A DNA stretch of 64,000 nucleotides, from NCBI RefSeq assembly GCF_020215705.1, contig NZ_JAIWNB010000002.1, positions 310,001 to 374,000 on the forward strand, read 5' to 3'. How positions within the stretch are numbered: the first letter of the stretch is position 1; each line of letters begins with the position of its first letter. This stretch comes from Nonomuraea aurantiaca. Lineage in GTDB: Bacteria > Actinomycetota > Actinomycetes > Streptosporangiales > Streptosporangiaceae. Of this stretch, positions 10,701 to 19,619 are shown piece after piece. The notes beneath the pieces were generated by a model. That model saw only the letters and a list, made by a program, of their open reading frames with translations. It was not told the origin of the DNA and searched no databases. The position numbers and the translations under genes are program-made.

Positions 10701-13700
10701 CGCCGAGGCGGTCGTCGAGTCGCTGGGCTCCGACGGCACCGAGATCGTGCTGGTACGGCCGGGCGGCGCGTTCGCCGAGATGACCGGCGGCTACACGATC
10801 GCCCCCGAGTCCGCGGCCGACCACGCCGCCCTGGCCAGGAGCCTGGCGAGCGAGACCCCGACGGTCCTGCTCGACCTGCGGCTGCTCGACCACGCCGGCT
10901 CCGGTGGCGACGGGCGCCAGGTGGTGCTCCCGCTCTCCCGGATGCTCGACGCCTGGGGCAGCGAGGGCGGCGACAGCACCAGGATCATCGTGGCCACCCG
11001 GGGCGGTCAGGTGGTCGTCGACGGCGAGGTGCCGGACCCCGGACACGCCGCCGCCGCCACGCTGCCGCTGGTCGCCAACCAGGAGTACCTCAACCTCGAC
11101 TGCCGCTGCGTGGACGTCGAGGCTGGAGCAGACGTCGCCGCGACGGCCCGGGACCTGGTGGCCGAGCTCCGCGGTCCGGCGACGGACGCCCTGGTGGCCT
11201 ACCGCGATGGACGCCGCCACACCCGCGACTACATCCCCGCCGACCCGGACGGAAACCTGACGGGCGGTCTGGGGGTGCGGCCCGGCGGGACGTACCTGAT
11301 GACCGGTGGTCTCGGGGACGTCGGGCTGCTGGTGGCCGAGCACCTGGTGCGGGCCGGAGCCGCCCGGCTGATCCTGACCAGCCGCGGCGGCGTGCCCGCC
11401 ACGGCCGGTGACCCGCGCCACGAGGGCGTCCAGCGCCTGCGGGCGCTCGGGGCCGAGGTGCTGACACCGCAGGCCGATGTGACGGACGCCGACGCGATGC
11501 GCGCCCTCCTGGCCGAGGTGCTGCGGCAGGGCGGGCGGCTCGACGGGGTGATTCATGCCGCCGCCGAGACCGGCCGGGCCACGTTCCTGTCGATGCGCGA
11601 CCTCGACCAGGAAGCCGTCGCGAGGCATTTCGGCGCGAAGGTGACAGGCGCGCTGGTCCTGCGTGAGGTGCTCGCCGAGCTCCCCGCCGAGCGGGCGCCC
11701 GGCTTCTGCCTGCTGTTCTCCTCGACGTCGTCGCTGCTGGGCGGCATCACGTTCGGCAGCTACGCGGCGGCGAACGCCGCGCTGACGGCGGTCGCCCACG
11801 ACGCCGCCGCCTCGCCGGCCCGGTGGGTGGCCGCGAGCTGGGACACCTGGTCCCGGACGCTCGAAGGCATGGAAGGCGGCATCGGCGCCGCGATGGCCGC
11901 GCACGCCATGAGCACCGAGGAGGGGCTGGCGGCGTTCGACCGGCTGGTGGCCGACGACCGGCCGAGCCTCGTGGTGGCGGCGGGCGGTCTCGACGACCGG
12001 CTGCCCCGGGCGGTGGCCGGGCCGGAGCCTGGGTCGGGCGGGACCAGGTTCCCCCGTCCCGAGCTGCCCCAGCCGTACAGCCCGCCGCTGACCGCGACCG
12101 AGCGGGCGCTGGCCGAGCTGTGGTCCGACGTGCTCGGCATCGAGCCGGTCGGGACCAGGGACAACTTCTTCGACCTCGGCGGCAACTCGCTCGTCGCGCT
12201 GCAGATGCTGGCCCTGGTGAAGAAGCGGTTCGGGATCGCGGTCCCGACGGTGATGCTGTTCGAGGCGCCGACGGTGCACACGCTCGCCGGGATCCTCGAC
12301 GAGAAGGGCGCCACCGCCGGCCGTACCGGGAAGACGAGTGCCCGCACCGCGACGGTGGCCAAGCGGGACACCGCCGGACCTGCCGACCGCGTCGGCGCCG
12401 ACACGGACGACGACCGGCGGATCGCCATCGTCGGCATGGCCGGCCACTTCCCGGGCGCCACCGACGTGGGTACGTTCTGGAACAACCTCCGCGAAGGCAT
12501 CGAATCCATCAGCTTCTTCTCCGAGGAGGAGCTGCTGGCCGCCGGGGTGGCCCCCGACCTCATCCACGACCCGTCGTACGTCCCCGCCCGCCCGGTGCTC
12601 GACGACGTCAGCGGCTTCGACGCCGCGTTCTTCGGCCTGAGCCCCCGGATGGCGGCGATCACGGACCCGCAGCAGCGGGCGTTCATCGAGGTCTGCTGGG
12701 AGGCGCTGGAGCAGGCCGGGTACGCGGTTCCGGAGAGCAGGGGCCGGGTCGGCGTGTTCGGCGGCAGCAACATCAGCACGTACCTGCTCCGCATGGGCGA
12801 GCACCTCCTGAACGACGAGGAGGAGGTCAGCCACTACGAGGTCATCATGGGCAACGACAAGGACGCTCTCACCACGACGGTCTCCTACCTGTTCGACCTG
12901 TACGGGCCGAGTGTCGCGGTGCAGACGTTCTGCTCCACCTCGCTGGTCGCGGCGCACCTGGCGGTGCAGAGCCTGCGCAACGGCGAGTGCGAGCTGGCGC
13001 TGGCCGGCGGCGTGTCGATCCGGGTGCCCGACCGGGTCGGGCACAAGTTCGGGCCCGGCGGGCAGGAGTCGCCCGACGGTCACGTGCGGACGTTCGACGC
13101 GCGGGCGCGAGGCAGCATGTTCGGCGACGGGGCCGCGGTGGTGCTGCTCAAGCGGCTGTCGGACGCGGTACGCGACGGAGACCACATCTGGGCCGTGATC
13201 CGCGGTTCGGCGATGAACAACGACGGCGCGCTCAAGGTCGGCTTCACCGCGCCGAGCGTGGTCGGCCAGGCCAGGGTGATCGCCGACGCGATGGCCGACG
13301 CCGGGGTGACCGGCGAGGACATCAGCTACATCGAGGCGCACGGCACCGCCACCGAGCTCGGCGACCCGATCGAGCTGGCGGCGCTGACGCGGGCGTTCGG
13401 CGACACCGAGGAGACCCAGTACTGCCCGATCGGCTCGGTGAAGACCAACATCGGGCACCTGGACCGCGCCGCGGGCGCGAGCGGGCTCATCAAGACCTCG
13501 CTCGCGCTGCGCGAACGGGTGATCCCGGCCAGCCTGCACTACACCAGCCCCAACCCGGAGATCGACTTCGAGAACAGCCCCTTCTACGTCAACGCCGAGC
13601 TCTCCCCATGGCGGACCCGCGACGGCCGCCCGCGCATCGCGGGCATCAACTCGCTCGGCATGGGCGGCACCAACGTGCACATGGTCGTCGAGGAGGCTCC

Positions 13701-16700
13701 CGTCCGGCCCCCGGCGCCGCCCGTTTCGCCGGAGTCCTCCCGCAGGTACCAGGTGCTGCCCGTGTCCGCGCGCAACGCCACCGCGGCCGACCAGGCGGGC
13801 GAGCGTCTTGGGCGGCACCTGGCCGCCTCACCCGGTATCCGGCTGGCGGACGTGGCGTTCACCCTCCAGGTGGGGCGCAAGACGTTCGAGCACCGGCGCG
13901 TCGCCGTCGTCGACAGCCTCGAGTCGGCCGCCGCCGTGCTGGGCGGGGAGCCGGCGAACCCCGGCGTGGTGGGTGGGGGATCGCCGAATCCCGGCGTGCT
14001 GAGCCGGGTCGACACGGTTCAGGGGCGTCCGGTGGCGTTCCTGTTCGCCGGGGCGGGGGAGCAGTATCCCGGCCTGGTCACCGAGCTGTACCGGCGCGAG
14101 CCGGAGTTCCGCGCGGCGCTCGACGAGTGCCTGGAGCTCCTGCGCGGGCCGCTGGGCGGGGTGGACCTCGCGGACCTGCTCGCGGGCGGCCGCGGTACCG
14201 CCCCCGACCTCGCCGCCCTGCTGGGCCGAGCGAGCTCGGGTGGGGACGAGCGGGTCGGCGTGCTGGAGCGTACGGAGATCGTCCAGCCCGCCCTGTTCGC
14301 CGTCGAGTACGCCCTGGCCCGCACGCTCATGACCTGGGGCGTACAGCCGCGGATCATGCTGGGCTACAGCCTCGGCGAGTACGTCGCCGCCTGCCTGGCC
14401 GGAGTCCTGTCGCTGCCGGACGCCGTCGCGCTGGTGGCGTACCGGGCGAAGCTGATCGACGGCGTGCCGCCCGGCTCGATGGCCGCCGTGTCGCTGCCCG
14501 CCGGCGAGCTGCGCCGCCGGTTCAGACTCGACGAGCGGGGGCTGGACCTGGCCGCCGTCAACGGCCCGCAGGTGACGGTCGTCGCCGGGCCGGTCGAGGC
14601 GATGGACGGGCTCCTCGCCGACCTGCGGCAGGCCGAGATCCCGTGCCGCCCGCTGCAGACCACCCACGCCTTCCACTCCAGGATGCTGGCCCGGCTCAGC
14701 GACGAGCTGACCGCCTGGGTGGAGGCGAACGTTCAGCTCAACCCGCCCGCCCTGCCGTACATCTCGAACGTGACCGGTGGGATCGCCGACGCTGACCTGG
14801 TCTGCGACGCGGGCTACTGGGCCCGGCACATGTGCGGGACCGTGCGGTTCGCGGACGGGGTCGACGCGCTGCTCGCCGACCCGGAGCTGGCCGTGGTCGA
14901 GATCGGTCCGGGGCAGTCGCTCGGCGCCCTGGTGCGCGCCGCCGGCTGCCCGCCGCAGCGATGGCCGCTCATCCTCAACGCGCTGCCCGGCGGCAGCGAC
15001 AGCCGCCCGGACGACGAGGTGCTCGCCGGCTGCCTGGCCCGGCTGTGGCTGCTCGGCGCCGACCTCGACTGGGCCGCCCACCACGGCAGAAACCGGAACA
15101 CCGGGCTCACCACAGGTCCCGGTGCCGGGCTCGCCGCCGGGTTGCCGGGGCGCATCCCGCTGCCGACGTACCCCTTCCAGCGCCAGCGCTACTGGATCGA
15201 CCCGCCCGCGACCGGTGCGCGGCGGCAGCCGGTCGGCGCGCTGCCGGCGCTCGACCCGGACAACCTGTTCGAGGCGATCACGAACCTGCCCAGGCTGCCG
15301 GAAGACCAGTGGATGTACCTGCCCGTATGGCGACAGACCGCCGCGCCCGCGCCGGGTGCGCTGCCGGGCTCGTGGCTGGTCTACACCCGCGACGGGCTCG
15401 CCGACCAGGTCGCCGCCGAGCTGCGGCGGACGGCGGGCGCCACGGTCACGCTGGTACGCCCCGGCGACGCGTACGCCGCCACCGCAGACGGCTACACGGT
15501 GCGGCCGGGCAGCGTGGGCGACACGCTCTCGCTGCTGCGCGACCTGCGCGCCGCCGGCCGGCCGCTGGAGCGGGTGGTCCACCTCTGGACGCTGGACACC
15601 GCCACCGGCGACACCACCATCCGGTACGGCCTGCACACGCTCGTCGCGCTGGCCAGGGCGGCGGCGGAGTCCGGTACCGACGACTGGTCCCTGGACGTCG
15701 CCGTCACCGGCACGCAGCAGGTGCTCGGCGACGACGTGTCCAACCCGGACGGCGCGACGCTGATCGGTCCCTGCCTGGTGATCCCCCTGGAGTACCCGAA
15801 GGTCGCCACCCGCCTCATCGACCTGGCGACCGGCCCGCTCGCGACCACCGGCAGGGGCGGTTCCGCGGTCGGCGGGCTGGTGGCCGAGCTGCGGAGGCCG
15901 CAGGCCGACCGGATCGTGGCGCTGCGCCACGGCCGGCGCTGGGTGCCCGGTTACGAGACCATGGCGGTCGACCCGGACCCGGAGACGCTCCGCGAAGGCG
16001 GCGTCTACCTGATCACGGGCGGGCTGGGCGGCATCGCCCTCGGCCTGGCCGAACGGCTGGCCCGCGACTGCCACGCCAACCTCGTCCTCCTCGCCCGCCG
16101 CGGCCTGCCACCCCGCGCGGAGTGGTCCCGCATCCTGGCGAGCGCGGGCACTAAGGGCGCGGGGCCGCATGCCGCAGGACCGCACGATGCGGGCCCCAAC
16201 AGTGCGGGCCCCAACGGGGCGGGTGCGGTTGAGGAGGCGACCCGGCGGCGGATCGCGCAAGTGCTTGAGATCGAGCGGCTCGGCGGCCGCGTCGAGATCG
16301 TCACCGGCGACGTCAGCAAGCCCGAGGACGTTCGCCGGGCCGTGGAGACGGCGGTCGAGCGCTTCGGTGCCCTCCACGGCGTCCTCCACGCCGCGGGCGT
16401 CCCCGGTATGGGGTTGATGCAGTTCAAGCGCTCGGACGAGCTGGACCAGGTGCTCGCTCCGAAGATCGGCGGCACCCTGGCCATCGCCGAGGCGCTGCGC
16501 ATCGGCCGGCCCGACGAGGTCGAGCTGGACTTCCTGGTGCTGTTCGCCTCCATCACCTCGGCGACCGGCGGCGGGCCGGGCCAGGTGGACTACTGCGCCG
16601 CCAACGCCTTCCTCGACGGGTACGCCCACCGGCTCGCCGACACCGGCAGGCGGGTCCTGGCCATCGACTGGGGCGAGTGGACCTGGAACGCCTGGGAGGA

Positions 16701-17304
16701 GGGGCTGGCCGGGTACGACGGCGCGTTGCAGCAGTTCTTCCGCGACAACCGGGCCCGCGTCGGCATCGACTTCGAGGACGGCTGGCGGGCGCTGCTGCGC
16801 GCGCTGGCCAGCGGCGAGCCCCGGGTCGTGGTGTCCACGCAGGACTTCCCGACGGTGGTGCTCGGCAGCTCGCGCTTCAACCTGGAGGCGGTCACCTCGC
16901 CCGCCGTGGGCGGCGTGAGCGGCGAGCGGCACCCCCGACCCGAGCTGGTCACCCCCTACCAGGAGCCGTCGGGGTCGGCCGAGGAGCAGATCGCCGGCAT
17001 CTGGTGCGACTCGCTCAAGCTCGACCGGGTCGGCGTCCTGGACAACTTCTTCGAGCTCGGCGGCAATTCGCTGCTCGGCGTCAGCATCGTGGCCGCGATG
17101 CGCCGGGCGTTCGAGCTGGACGAGCTGCCGCCCCACATCCTCTATGAGGCGCCGACCGTGTCGGCCCTCGGCCAGACCATCGAGGCCATGGCCTCGGGCG
17201 CGAGCCACGTGCTCGGGACCGGCGCCGACGGCGGCAGCCACGTACGTGCCCAGCTGCGCCGATCGGGACTCGAAGCCTCCGCCGCCCGCAGACGCGGCCG
17301 GTGA
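7744..17304 (+). CDS. Type I polyketide synthase, two modules: (KS-AT-KR-ACP) x2
   Basis: 3186 residues starting at ATG 7744, which overlaps the previous stop (ATGA), so translation is probably coupled. Module one: KS about 27-440 (Cys198 in CSTSL), AT 551-850 (Ser661 in GYSLGEY, AFHS), KR 1180-1410 (Ser/Tyr/Asn present), ACP with GGNSL Ser1482. Module two: KS from 1559 (Cys1730), AT from 2097 (Ser2209), KR from 2752 to 2985, ACP Ser3109. Both KSs keep the HGT and GH histidines, and both ATs have the malonyl-type AFHS motif. Neither module has DH or ER, so each should add a beta-hydroxyl. The KR of module two has one extra residue between Ser and Tyr (GGGPGQVDY), shared with the - strand PKS at 27191-31903. 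There is no thioesterase domain; the protein ends in a basic tail. A short AGPxx repeat lies in the second KR. Confidence 0.97.
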   Translation: MKPDLSLSPEIRTVDVTDELAGEVSGNDIAIVGMSGRFPGAADVAGLWANIRDGRSGITRFTDEELRAAGVSEDLLADPGYVKAGAVIDGVELFDAGFFGFSPKEAQILDPQHRLFLEHSWEALEDAGCDPTRFDGAIGVFGGSGWSSYLQHNLMPNDLAATMGELALGLANDKDSLTLRVAHTLGLSGPSYAVQSYCSTSLVAVCAAASSLAGFECDLALAGGVAVNVPHRVGYLYQQGGIAPPDGECRAFDAGGLGSPLGSGVGVVALRRLEDALAAGDQIYAVIRGWAVNNDAGRKVGFTAPGVQGQAAVMAEALASAGLMPADIDYVEAHGTGTALGDAAELAALQQVFHDESCLIGSVKTNLGHLDRAAGVTSLIKTALALRHDEIPPTRNLAEPNPQLSAGEAELEVVTRLIAWPRRPGRTRRAGVSAFGIGGTNAHVVLEEAPPVPAPPVPVPASRPELLVWSARSAAAADAMTERLADHLATDPHASPLSETPHLPDVAHTLQAGRQVFGHRRMLVAATVDEAVAGLRDAGVLARADSRADRPVAFLIAGTGEQYPGLAAELYETEPVFRQTLDECRDTLRDHLGGVDPLAELLLPRQPGQAAGLDRLLGREAAPVDTMPTAVLQPALFAVEYALAQLVRSWGIEPALLAGYSLGEYVAACLAGVLTLDSALALVAHRARLIDALPAGAMSAVPLAADDLRTRLERAGIADVDVAAVNGPELTVLAGPPAAMEAAREFLAGESVPCRPLATSHAFHSRMMEPVRDELTRWIATHITLEEPRIPYVSNVTGALITASEATDPGYWARHMCGPVLFDAVLGTLLQQGEPALLEIGPGQSLGAMARGHRDCPRDRWPLVVASLPAAADPRPAGTVLAEGLGRLWLAGVPVDWAGYRQDRPVRKVGLPGYPFQRERYWIDPPRHQALAAAAPAPPPEETAPHVQLMVPRWIATDVPAATSASATTGSGAAGRWVVLADAGGVAEAVVESLGSDGTEIVLVRPGGAFAEMTGGYTIAPESAADHAALARSLASETPTVLLDLRLLDHAGSGGDGRQVVLPLSRMLDAWGSEGGDSTRIIVATRGGQVVVDGEVPDPGHAAAATLPLVANQEYLNLDCRCVDVEAGADVAATARDLVAELRGPATDALVAYRDGRRHTRDYIPADPDGNLTGGLGVRPGGTYLMTGGLGDVGLLVAEHLVRAGAARLILTSRGGVPATAGDPRHEGVQRLRALGAEVLTPQADVTDADAMRALLAEVLRQGGRLDGVIHAAAETGRATFLSMRDLDQEAVARHFGAKVTGALVLREVLAELPAERAPGFCLLFSSTSSLLGGITFGSYAAANAALTAVAHDAAASPARWVAASWDTWSRTLEGMEGGIGAAMAAHAMSTEEGLAAFDRLVADDRPSLVVAAGGLDDRLPRAVAGPEPGSGGTRFPRPELPQPYSPPLTATERALAELWSDVLGIEPVGTRDNFFDLGGNSLVALQMLALVKKRFGIAVPTVMLFEAPTVHTLAGILDEKGATAGRTGKTSARTATVAKRDTAGPADRVGADTDDDRRIAIVGMAGHFPGATDVGTFWNNLREGIESISFFSEEELLAAGVAPDLIHDPSYVPARPVLDDVSGFDAAFFGLSPRMAAITDPQQRAFIEVCWEALEQAGYAVPESRGRVGVFGGSNISTYLLRMGEHLLNDEEEVSHYEVIMGNDKDALTTTVSYLFDLYGPSVAVQTFCSTSLVAAHLAVQSLRNGECELALAGGVSIRVPDRVGHKFGPGGQESPDGHVRTFDARARGSMFGDGAAVVLLKRLSDAVRDGDHIWAVIRGSAMNNDGALKVGFTAPSVVGQARVIADAMADAGVTGEDISYIEAHGTATELGDPIELAALTRAFGDTEETQYCPIGSVKTNIGHLDRAAGASGLIKTSLALRERVIPASLHYTSPNPEIDFENSPFYVNAELSPWRTRDGRPRIAGINSLGMGGTNVHMVVEEAPVRPPAPPVSPESSRRYQVLPVSARNATAADQAGERLGRHLAASPGIRLADVAFTLQVGRKTFEHRRVAVVDSLESAAAVLGGEPANPGVVGGGSPNPGVLSRVDTVQGRPVAFLFAGAGEQYPGLVTELYRREPEFRAALDECLELLRGPLGGVDLADLLAGGRGTAPDLAALLGRASSGGDERVGVLERTEIVQPALFAVEYALARTLMTWGVQPRIMLGYSLGEYVAACLAGVLSLPDAVALVAYRAKLIDGVPPGSMAAVSLPAGELRRRFRLDERGLDLAAVNGPQVTVVAGPVEAMDGLLADLRQAEIPCRPLQTTHAFHSRMLARLSDELTAWVEANVQLNPPALPYISNVTGGIADADLVCDAGYWARHMCGTVRFADGVDALLADPELAVVEIGPGQSLGALVRAAGCPPQRWPLILNALPGGSDSRPDDEVLAGCLARLWLLGADLDWAAHHGRNRNTGLTTGPGAGLAAGLPGRIPLPTYPFQRQRYWIDPPATGARRQPVGALPALDPDNLFEAITNLPRLPEDQWMYLPVWRQTAAPAPGALPGSWLVYTRDGLADQVAAELRRTAGATVTLVRPGDAYAATADGYTVRPGSVGDTLSLLRDLRAAGRPLERVVHLWTLDTATGDTTIRYGLHTLVALARAAAESGTDDWSLDVAVTGTQQVLGDDVSNPDGATLIGPCLVIPLEYPKVATRLIDLATGPLATTGRGGSAVGGLVAELRRPQADRIVALRHGRRWVPGYETMAVDPDPETLREGGVYLITGGLGGIALGLAERLARDCHANLVLLARRGLPPRAEWSRILASAGTKGAGPHAAGPHDAGPNSAGPNGAGAVEEATRRRIAQVLEIERLGGRVEIVTGDVSKPEDVRRAVETAVERFGALHGVLHAAGVPGMGLMQFKRSDELDQVLAPKIGGTLAIAEALRIGRPDEVELDFLVLFASITSATGGGPGQVDYCAANAFLDGYAHRLADTGRRVLAIDWGEWTWNAWEEGLAGYDGALQQFFRDNRARVGIDFEDGWRALLRALASGEPRVVVSTQDFPTVVLGSSRFNLEAVTSPAVGGVSGERHPRPELVTPYQEPSGSAEEQIAGIWCDSLKLDRVGVLDNFFELGGNSLLGVSIVAAMRRAFELDELPPHILYEAPTVSALGQTIEAMASGASHVLGTGADGGSHVRAQLRRSGLEASAARRRGR
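16159..16218 (+). repeat. Four 15-bp tandem repeats in the second KR of the bimodular PKS
   Basis: Units at 16159, 16174, 16189 and 16204 encode AGPHA, AGPHD, AGPNS and AGPNG in frame. The array sits in the loop after the Rossmann nucleotide-binding motif of the KR, where related KRs in this window have a shorter linker (for example near ILASERTAEE in the - strand PKS). Likely a loop insertion without catalytic effect. Confidence 0.8.
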
Positions 17305-17345
17305 GACCCAACACAACGGACCAACACAGTGAATGGAGCAGAGAC

Positions 17346-18191
17346 ATGACAGTGATCGGCGTAGTGGGCGCCGGTGTGATGGGCGTGGGAGTGGCCCAGA
17401 ACCTGGCCCAGACCGGCCACGACGTGGTCCTGGTCGACAAGGACGAGCAGATCCTCCAGCAGGCGCTCGCGAACATCGAGCGCAACAGCCGGATGAGCCG
17501 CCTGATGGGCGGCCCCGCCCTGGACGCGGACGCGATCCTCGCCAGGATCACCACGGCCGTCGGCGCCGACGCCCTGGCCAAGGCCGAGATCGTCATCGAG
17601 AACGTGACCGAGAACTGGGACGTCAAGCGGGAGGTCTACGAGGCGCTCGACGCGGCCTGCGGACCCGACACCGTGTTCGTCGTCAACACCTCGGCCATCC
17701 CGATCACCAAGGTCGGCGCCGTGACGGGCCGTCCCGACAAGGTCATCGGCGTGCACTTCATGAACCCGGTGCCCGCCAAGCCGGCCGTCGAGCTGATCCC
17801 CGGCTTCCACACCACCCCCGACACCATCGAGCGGACCAGGAGCCTGCTGGCCGCGATGGGCAAGCGGGCCGTCGACGTCAAGGACTCGTGCGGCTTCATC
17901 TCCAACCGGGTGCTCATGCTCACCGTCAACGAGGCCGCCTACCTCGTCCACGAGGGCGTGGCCACGGCCGAGTCCGTCGACGAGGTGTTCCGCAGCTGCT
18001 TCGGCCACCCCATGGGGCCGCTGGAGACCGCCGACCTGATCGGCGTCGACACCATCCTCTACAGCGTCGAGGTGCTGTACGAGCACTACGCCGACAGCAA
18101 GTACCGGCCGTGCCCGCTGCTCAAGCAGATGACCGACGCCGGTCTGCACGGACGCAAGTCCGGACGCGGCTTCTTCACGTACGCCAACTAA
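17346..18191 (+). CDS. 3-hydroxyacyl-CoA dehydrogenase family protein, ACP-bound extender pathway (FkbK-like)
   Basis: 281 residues. The N-terminal Rossmann motif GAGVMGVG binds NAD(P); HFMNPV and DSCGFISNRV match the substrate and C-terminal signatures of 3-hydroxyacyl-CoA dehydrogenases. ATG 17346 is chosen over upstream in-frame codons because TGGAG lies 7 bases before it. In FkbG-K-type pathways this enzyme oxidises the free hydroxymethyl carbon of glyceryl-ACP. It is the first of four tightly packed genes: the carrier protein follows after 22 bases, then the acyl-CoA dehydrogenase and the FkbH-like protein, each overlapping its neighbour. Family assignment is sure; the ACP-bound substrate is inferred from this neighbourhood. 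Confidence 0.92.
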   Translation: MTVIGVVGAGVMGVGVAQNLAQTGHDVVLVDKDEQILQQALANIERNSRMSRLMGGPALDADAILARITTAVGADALAKAEIVIENVTENWDVKREVYEALDAACGPDTVFVVNTSAIPITKVGAVTGRPDKVIGVHFMNPVPAKPAVELIPGFHTTPDTIERTRSLLAAMGKRAVDVKDSCGFISNRVLMLTVNEAAYLVHEGVATAESVDEVFRSCFGHPMGPLETADLIGVDTILYSVEVLYEHYADSKYRPCPLLKQMTDAGLHGRKSGRGFFTYAN

Positions 18192-18213
18192 CTCAACCAA
18201 AAGGAGCACCGCA

Positions 18214-18465
18214 ATGCCGAACACCGCGGAGTCGCAGATCCTCGCTTTCGTCCGCAGCCGCTACCCGCAGGCCGAGATCACCGGAGACCAGGACATCTTC
18301 TCCCTGGGCTTCGTCAACTCGCTGTTCGCGATGGAGCTGGTGATGTTCGTGGAGAAGACCTTCGAGGTCACCATCCCGAACGAGGAACTGCGCATCGACA
18401 ACTTCCGGACCGCCGGCTCGATGGCCGAGCTGGTGGGCCGGCTGTCGGAGGAGCTGGCCGCGTGA
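18214..18465 (+). CDS. Free-standing acyl carrier protein for a glycerate-derived extender unit (FkbJ-like)
   Basis: 83 residues, the usual size of a discrete ACP. The phosphopantetheine site reads LGFVNSLFAMEL with Ser within the helix II start. AAGGAG ends 7 bases before ATG 18214. It lies between the 3-hydroxyacyl-CoA dehydrogenase and acyl-CoA dehydrogenase genes and overlaps the latter by 4 bases (GTGA). In the known methoxymalonyl and hydroxymalonyl pathways the discrete ACP carries the three-carbon unit from glyceryl to hydroxymalonyl and presents it to an AT. It would be activated by the phosphopantetheinyl transferase three genes downstream. Confidence 0.93.
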   Translation: MPNTAESQILAFVRSRYPQAEITGDQDIFSLGFVNSLFAMELVMFVEKTFEVTIPNEELRIDNFRTAGSMAELVGRLSEELAA

Positions 18466-19619
18466 CGATCGTCACCCAGGCGCCGGTCGCGCAAGAGACG
18501 TCCCCGGTCACCGACCGGGCCAGCGCCCGCGCGTTCGTGGACACCTTCATCGTTCCGTACGCCGAGGCGTACGACCAGGCCGGCTACATCCCCGAGGAAC
18601 TGCTGGACCGGATGGCCGAGGCGGGTCTGTGGGCCCCCTTCCTGCCCGAGGAGGTGGGCGGCGCCGGAATGGACCTGGTCACCCTCGGCGAGGTCCACGA
18701 GGAGGTGGGCCGCGGCTGCTCGTCGGTCCGCAGCCTGCTCACGGTCCACACCATGGTGTCGTGGGCGGTGCAGCGGTGGGGCAGCGCGGCGCAGCGGCAG
18801 AAGTGGGCCCCGGCCCTGGCCAAGGGCGAAGTCCTGGGCGCGTTCTGCCTGTCGGAGCCCGGCGCGGGCAGCGACACCTCGGGCATCACCACGACCGCCG
18901 TCCAGTCCGGTACAGGCTGGGTGATCAACGGCGGCAAGAAGTGGATCACCGGCGGCCAGCGGGCGGACCTGTACCTGGTGTTCGCCCGCACCGCGTCGAG
19001 CATCGGCGCGTTCCTGGTGCCCAGGGAGAGTCCCGGGGTCGGGGTGCGCCCGATCGACGACATGCTGGGCACCCGCGCGTCGATGCTCGCGGAGGTGACG
19101 TTCGACGACGTCCGCCTCGACGCCGACGCGCTGCTCGGGCCCAGCGGGTTCACCGCGGGCATGGTGCTCACCGGCACGCTCGACCTCGGCCGCTACAGCG
19201 TGGCGGCCGGGTCGGTCGGCATCATCCAGGCGTGCCTGGAGGCGTCGGCGACGTACACCTCGGCCCGCGAGGTCGGCGGCTCGGTGCTGCGGGACCTGCC
19301 GCTGATCCAGGCCAAGCTGTCCGACATGGTCACCGACGCGCGGGCGGCCCGGCTGCTGCTGGCCGAGGCGGGGCGGCTCAAGGACGCCGGAGAGGCGTCC
19401 ACGATCATGGCGACCTGGGTGGCGAAGTACTTCGCGTCCACCGCGGCCGCCAGGCACGCGTCGGAGGCGGTCCAGATCCACGGCGCCAACGGCTGCAGCC
19501 CCGACTACCCCGTGGCCCGCTTCTACCGGGACGCCAAGGTCATGGAGATCATCGAGGGCAGCAACGAGATCCAGCGGATCACGATCGCCGGCCAGGCGGA
19601 CCGGGAGGTGACGTCGTGA
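18462..19619 (+). CDS. Acyl-CoA dehydrogenase family protein of the extender pathway (FkbI-like)
   Basis: 385 residues, normal for the family. The FAD-contact motif CLSEPGAGSD, the WITGGQ strand and the C-terminal IIEGSNEIQR with the catalytic Glu are all present. The GTG start overlaps the ACP stop and has GGAGGAG 8 bases upstream. In FkbI/AsmL-type pathways this flavoenzyme completes oxidation of the ACP-bound unit to the carboxylate, giving hydroxymalonyl-ACP. Its stop overlaps the GTG of the FkbH-like gene, so all four extender genes look translationally coupled. The role is inferred from the four-gene set; the family is certain. Confidence 0.93.
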   Translation: MTIVTQAPVAQETSPVTDRASARAFVDTFIVPYAEAYDQAGYIPEELLDRMAEAGLWAPFLPEEVGGAGMDLVTLGEVHEEVGRGCSSVRSLLTVHTMVSWAVQRWGSAAQRQKWAPALAKGEVLGAFCLSEPGAGSDTSGITTTAVQSGTGWVINGGKKWITGGQRADLYLVFARTASSIGAFLVPRESPGVGVRPIDDMLGTRASMLAEVTFDDVRLDADALLGPSGFTAGMVLTGTLDLGRYSVAAGSVGIIQACLEASATYTSAREVGGSVLRDLPLIQAKLSDMVTDARAARLLLAEAGRLKDAGEASTIMATWVAKYFASTAAARHASEAVQIHGANGCSPDYPVARFYRDAKVMEIIEGSNEIQRITIAGQADREVTS

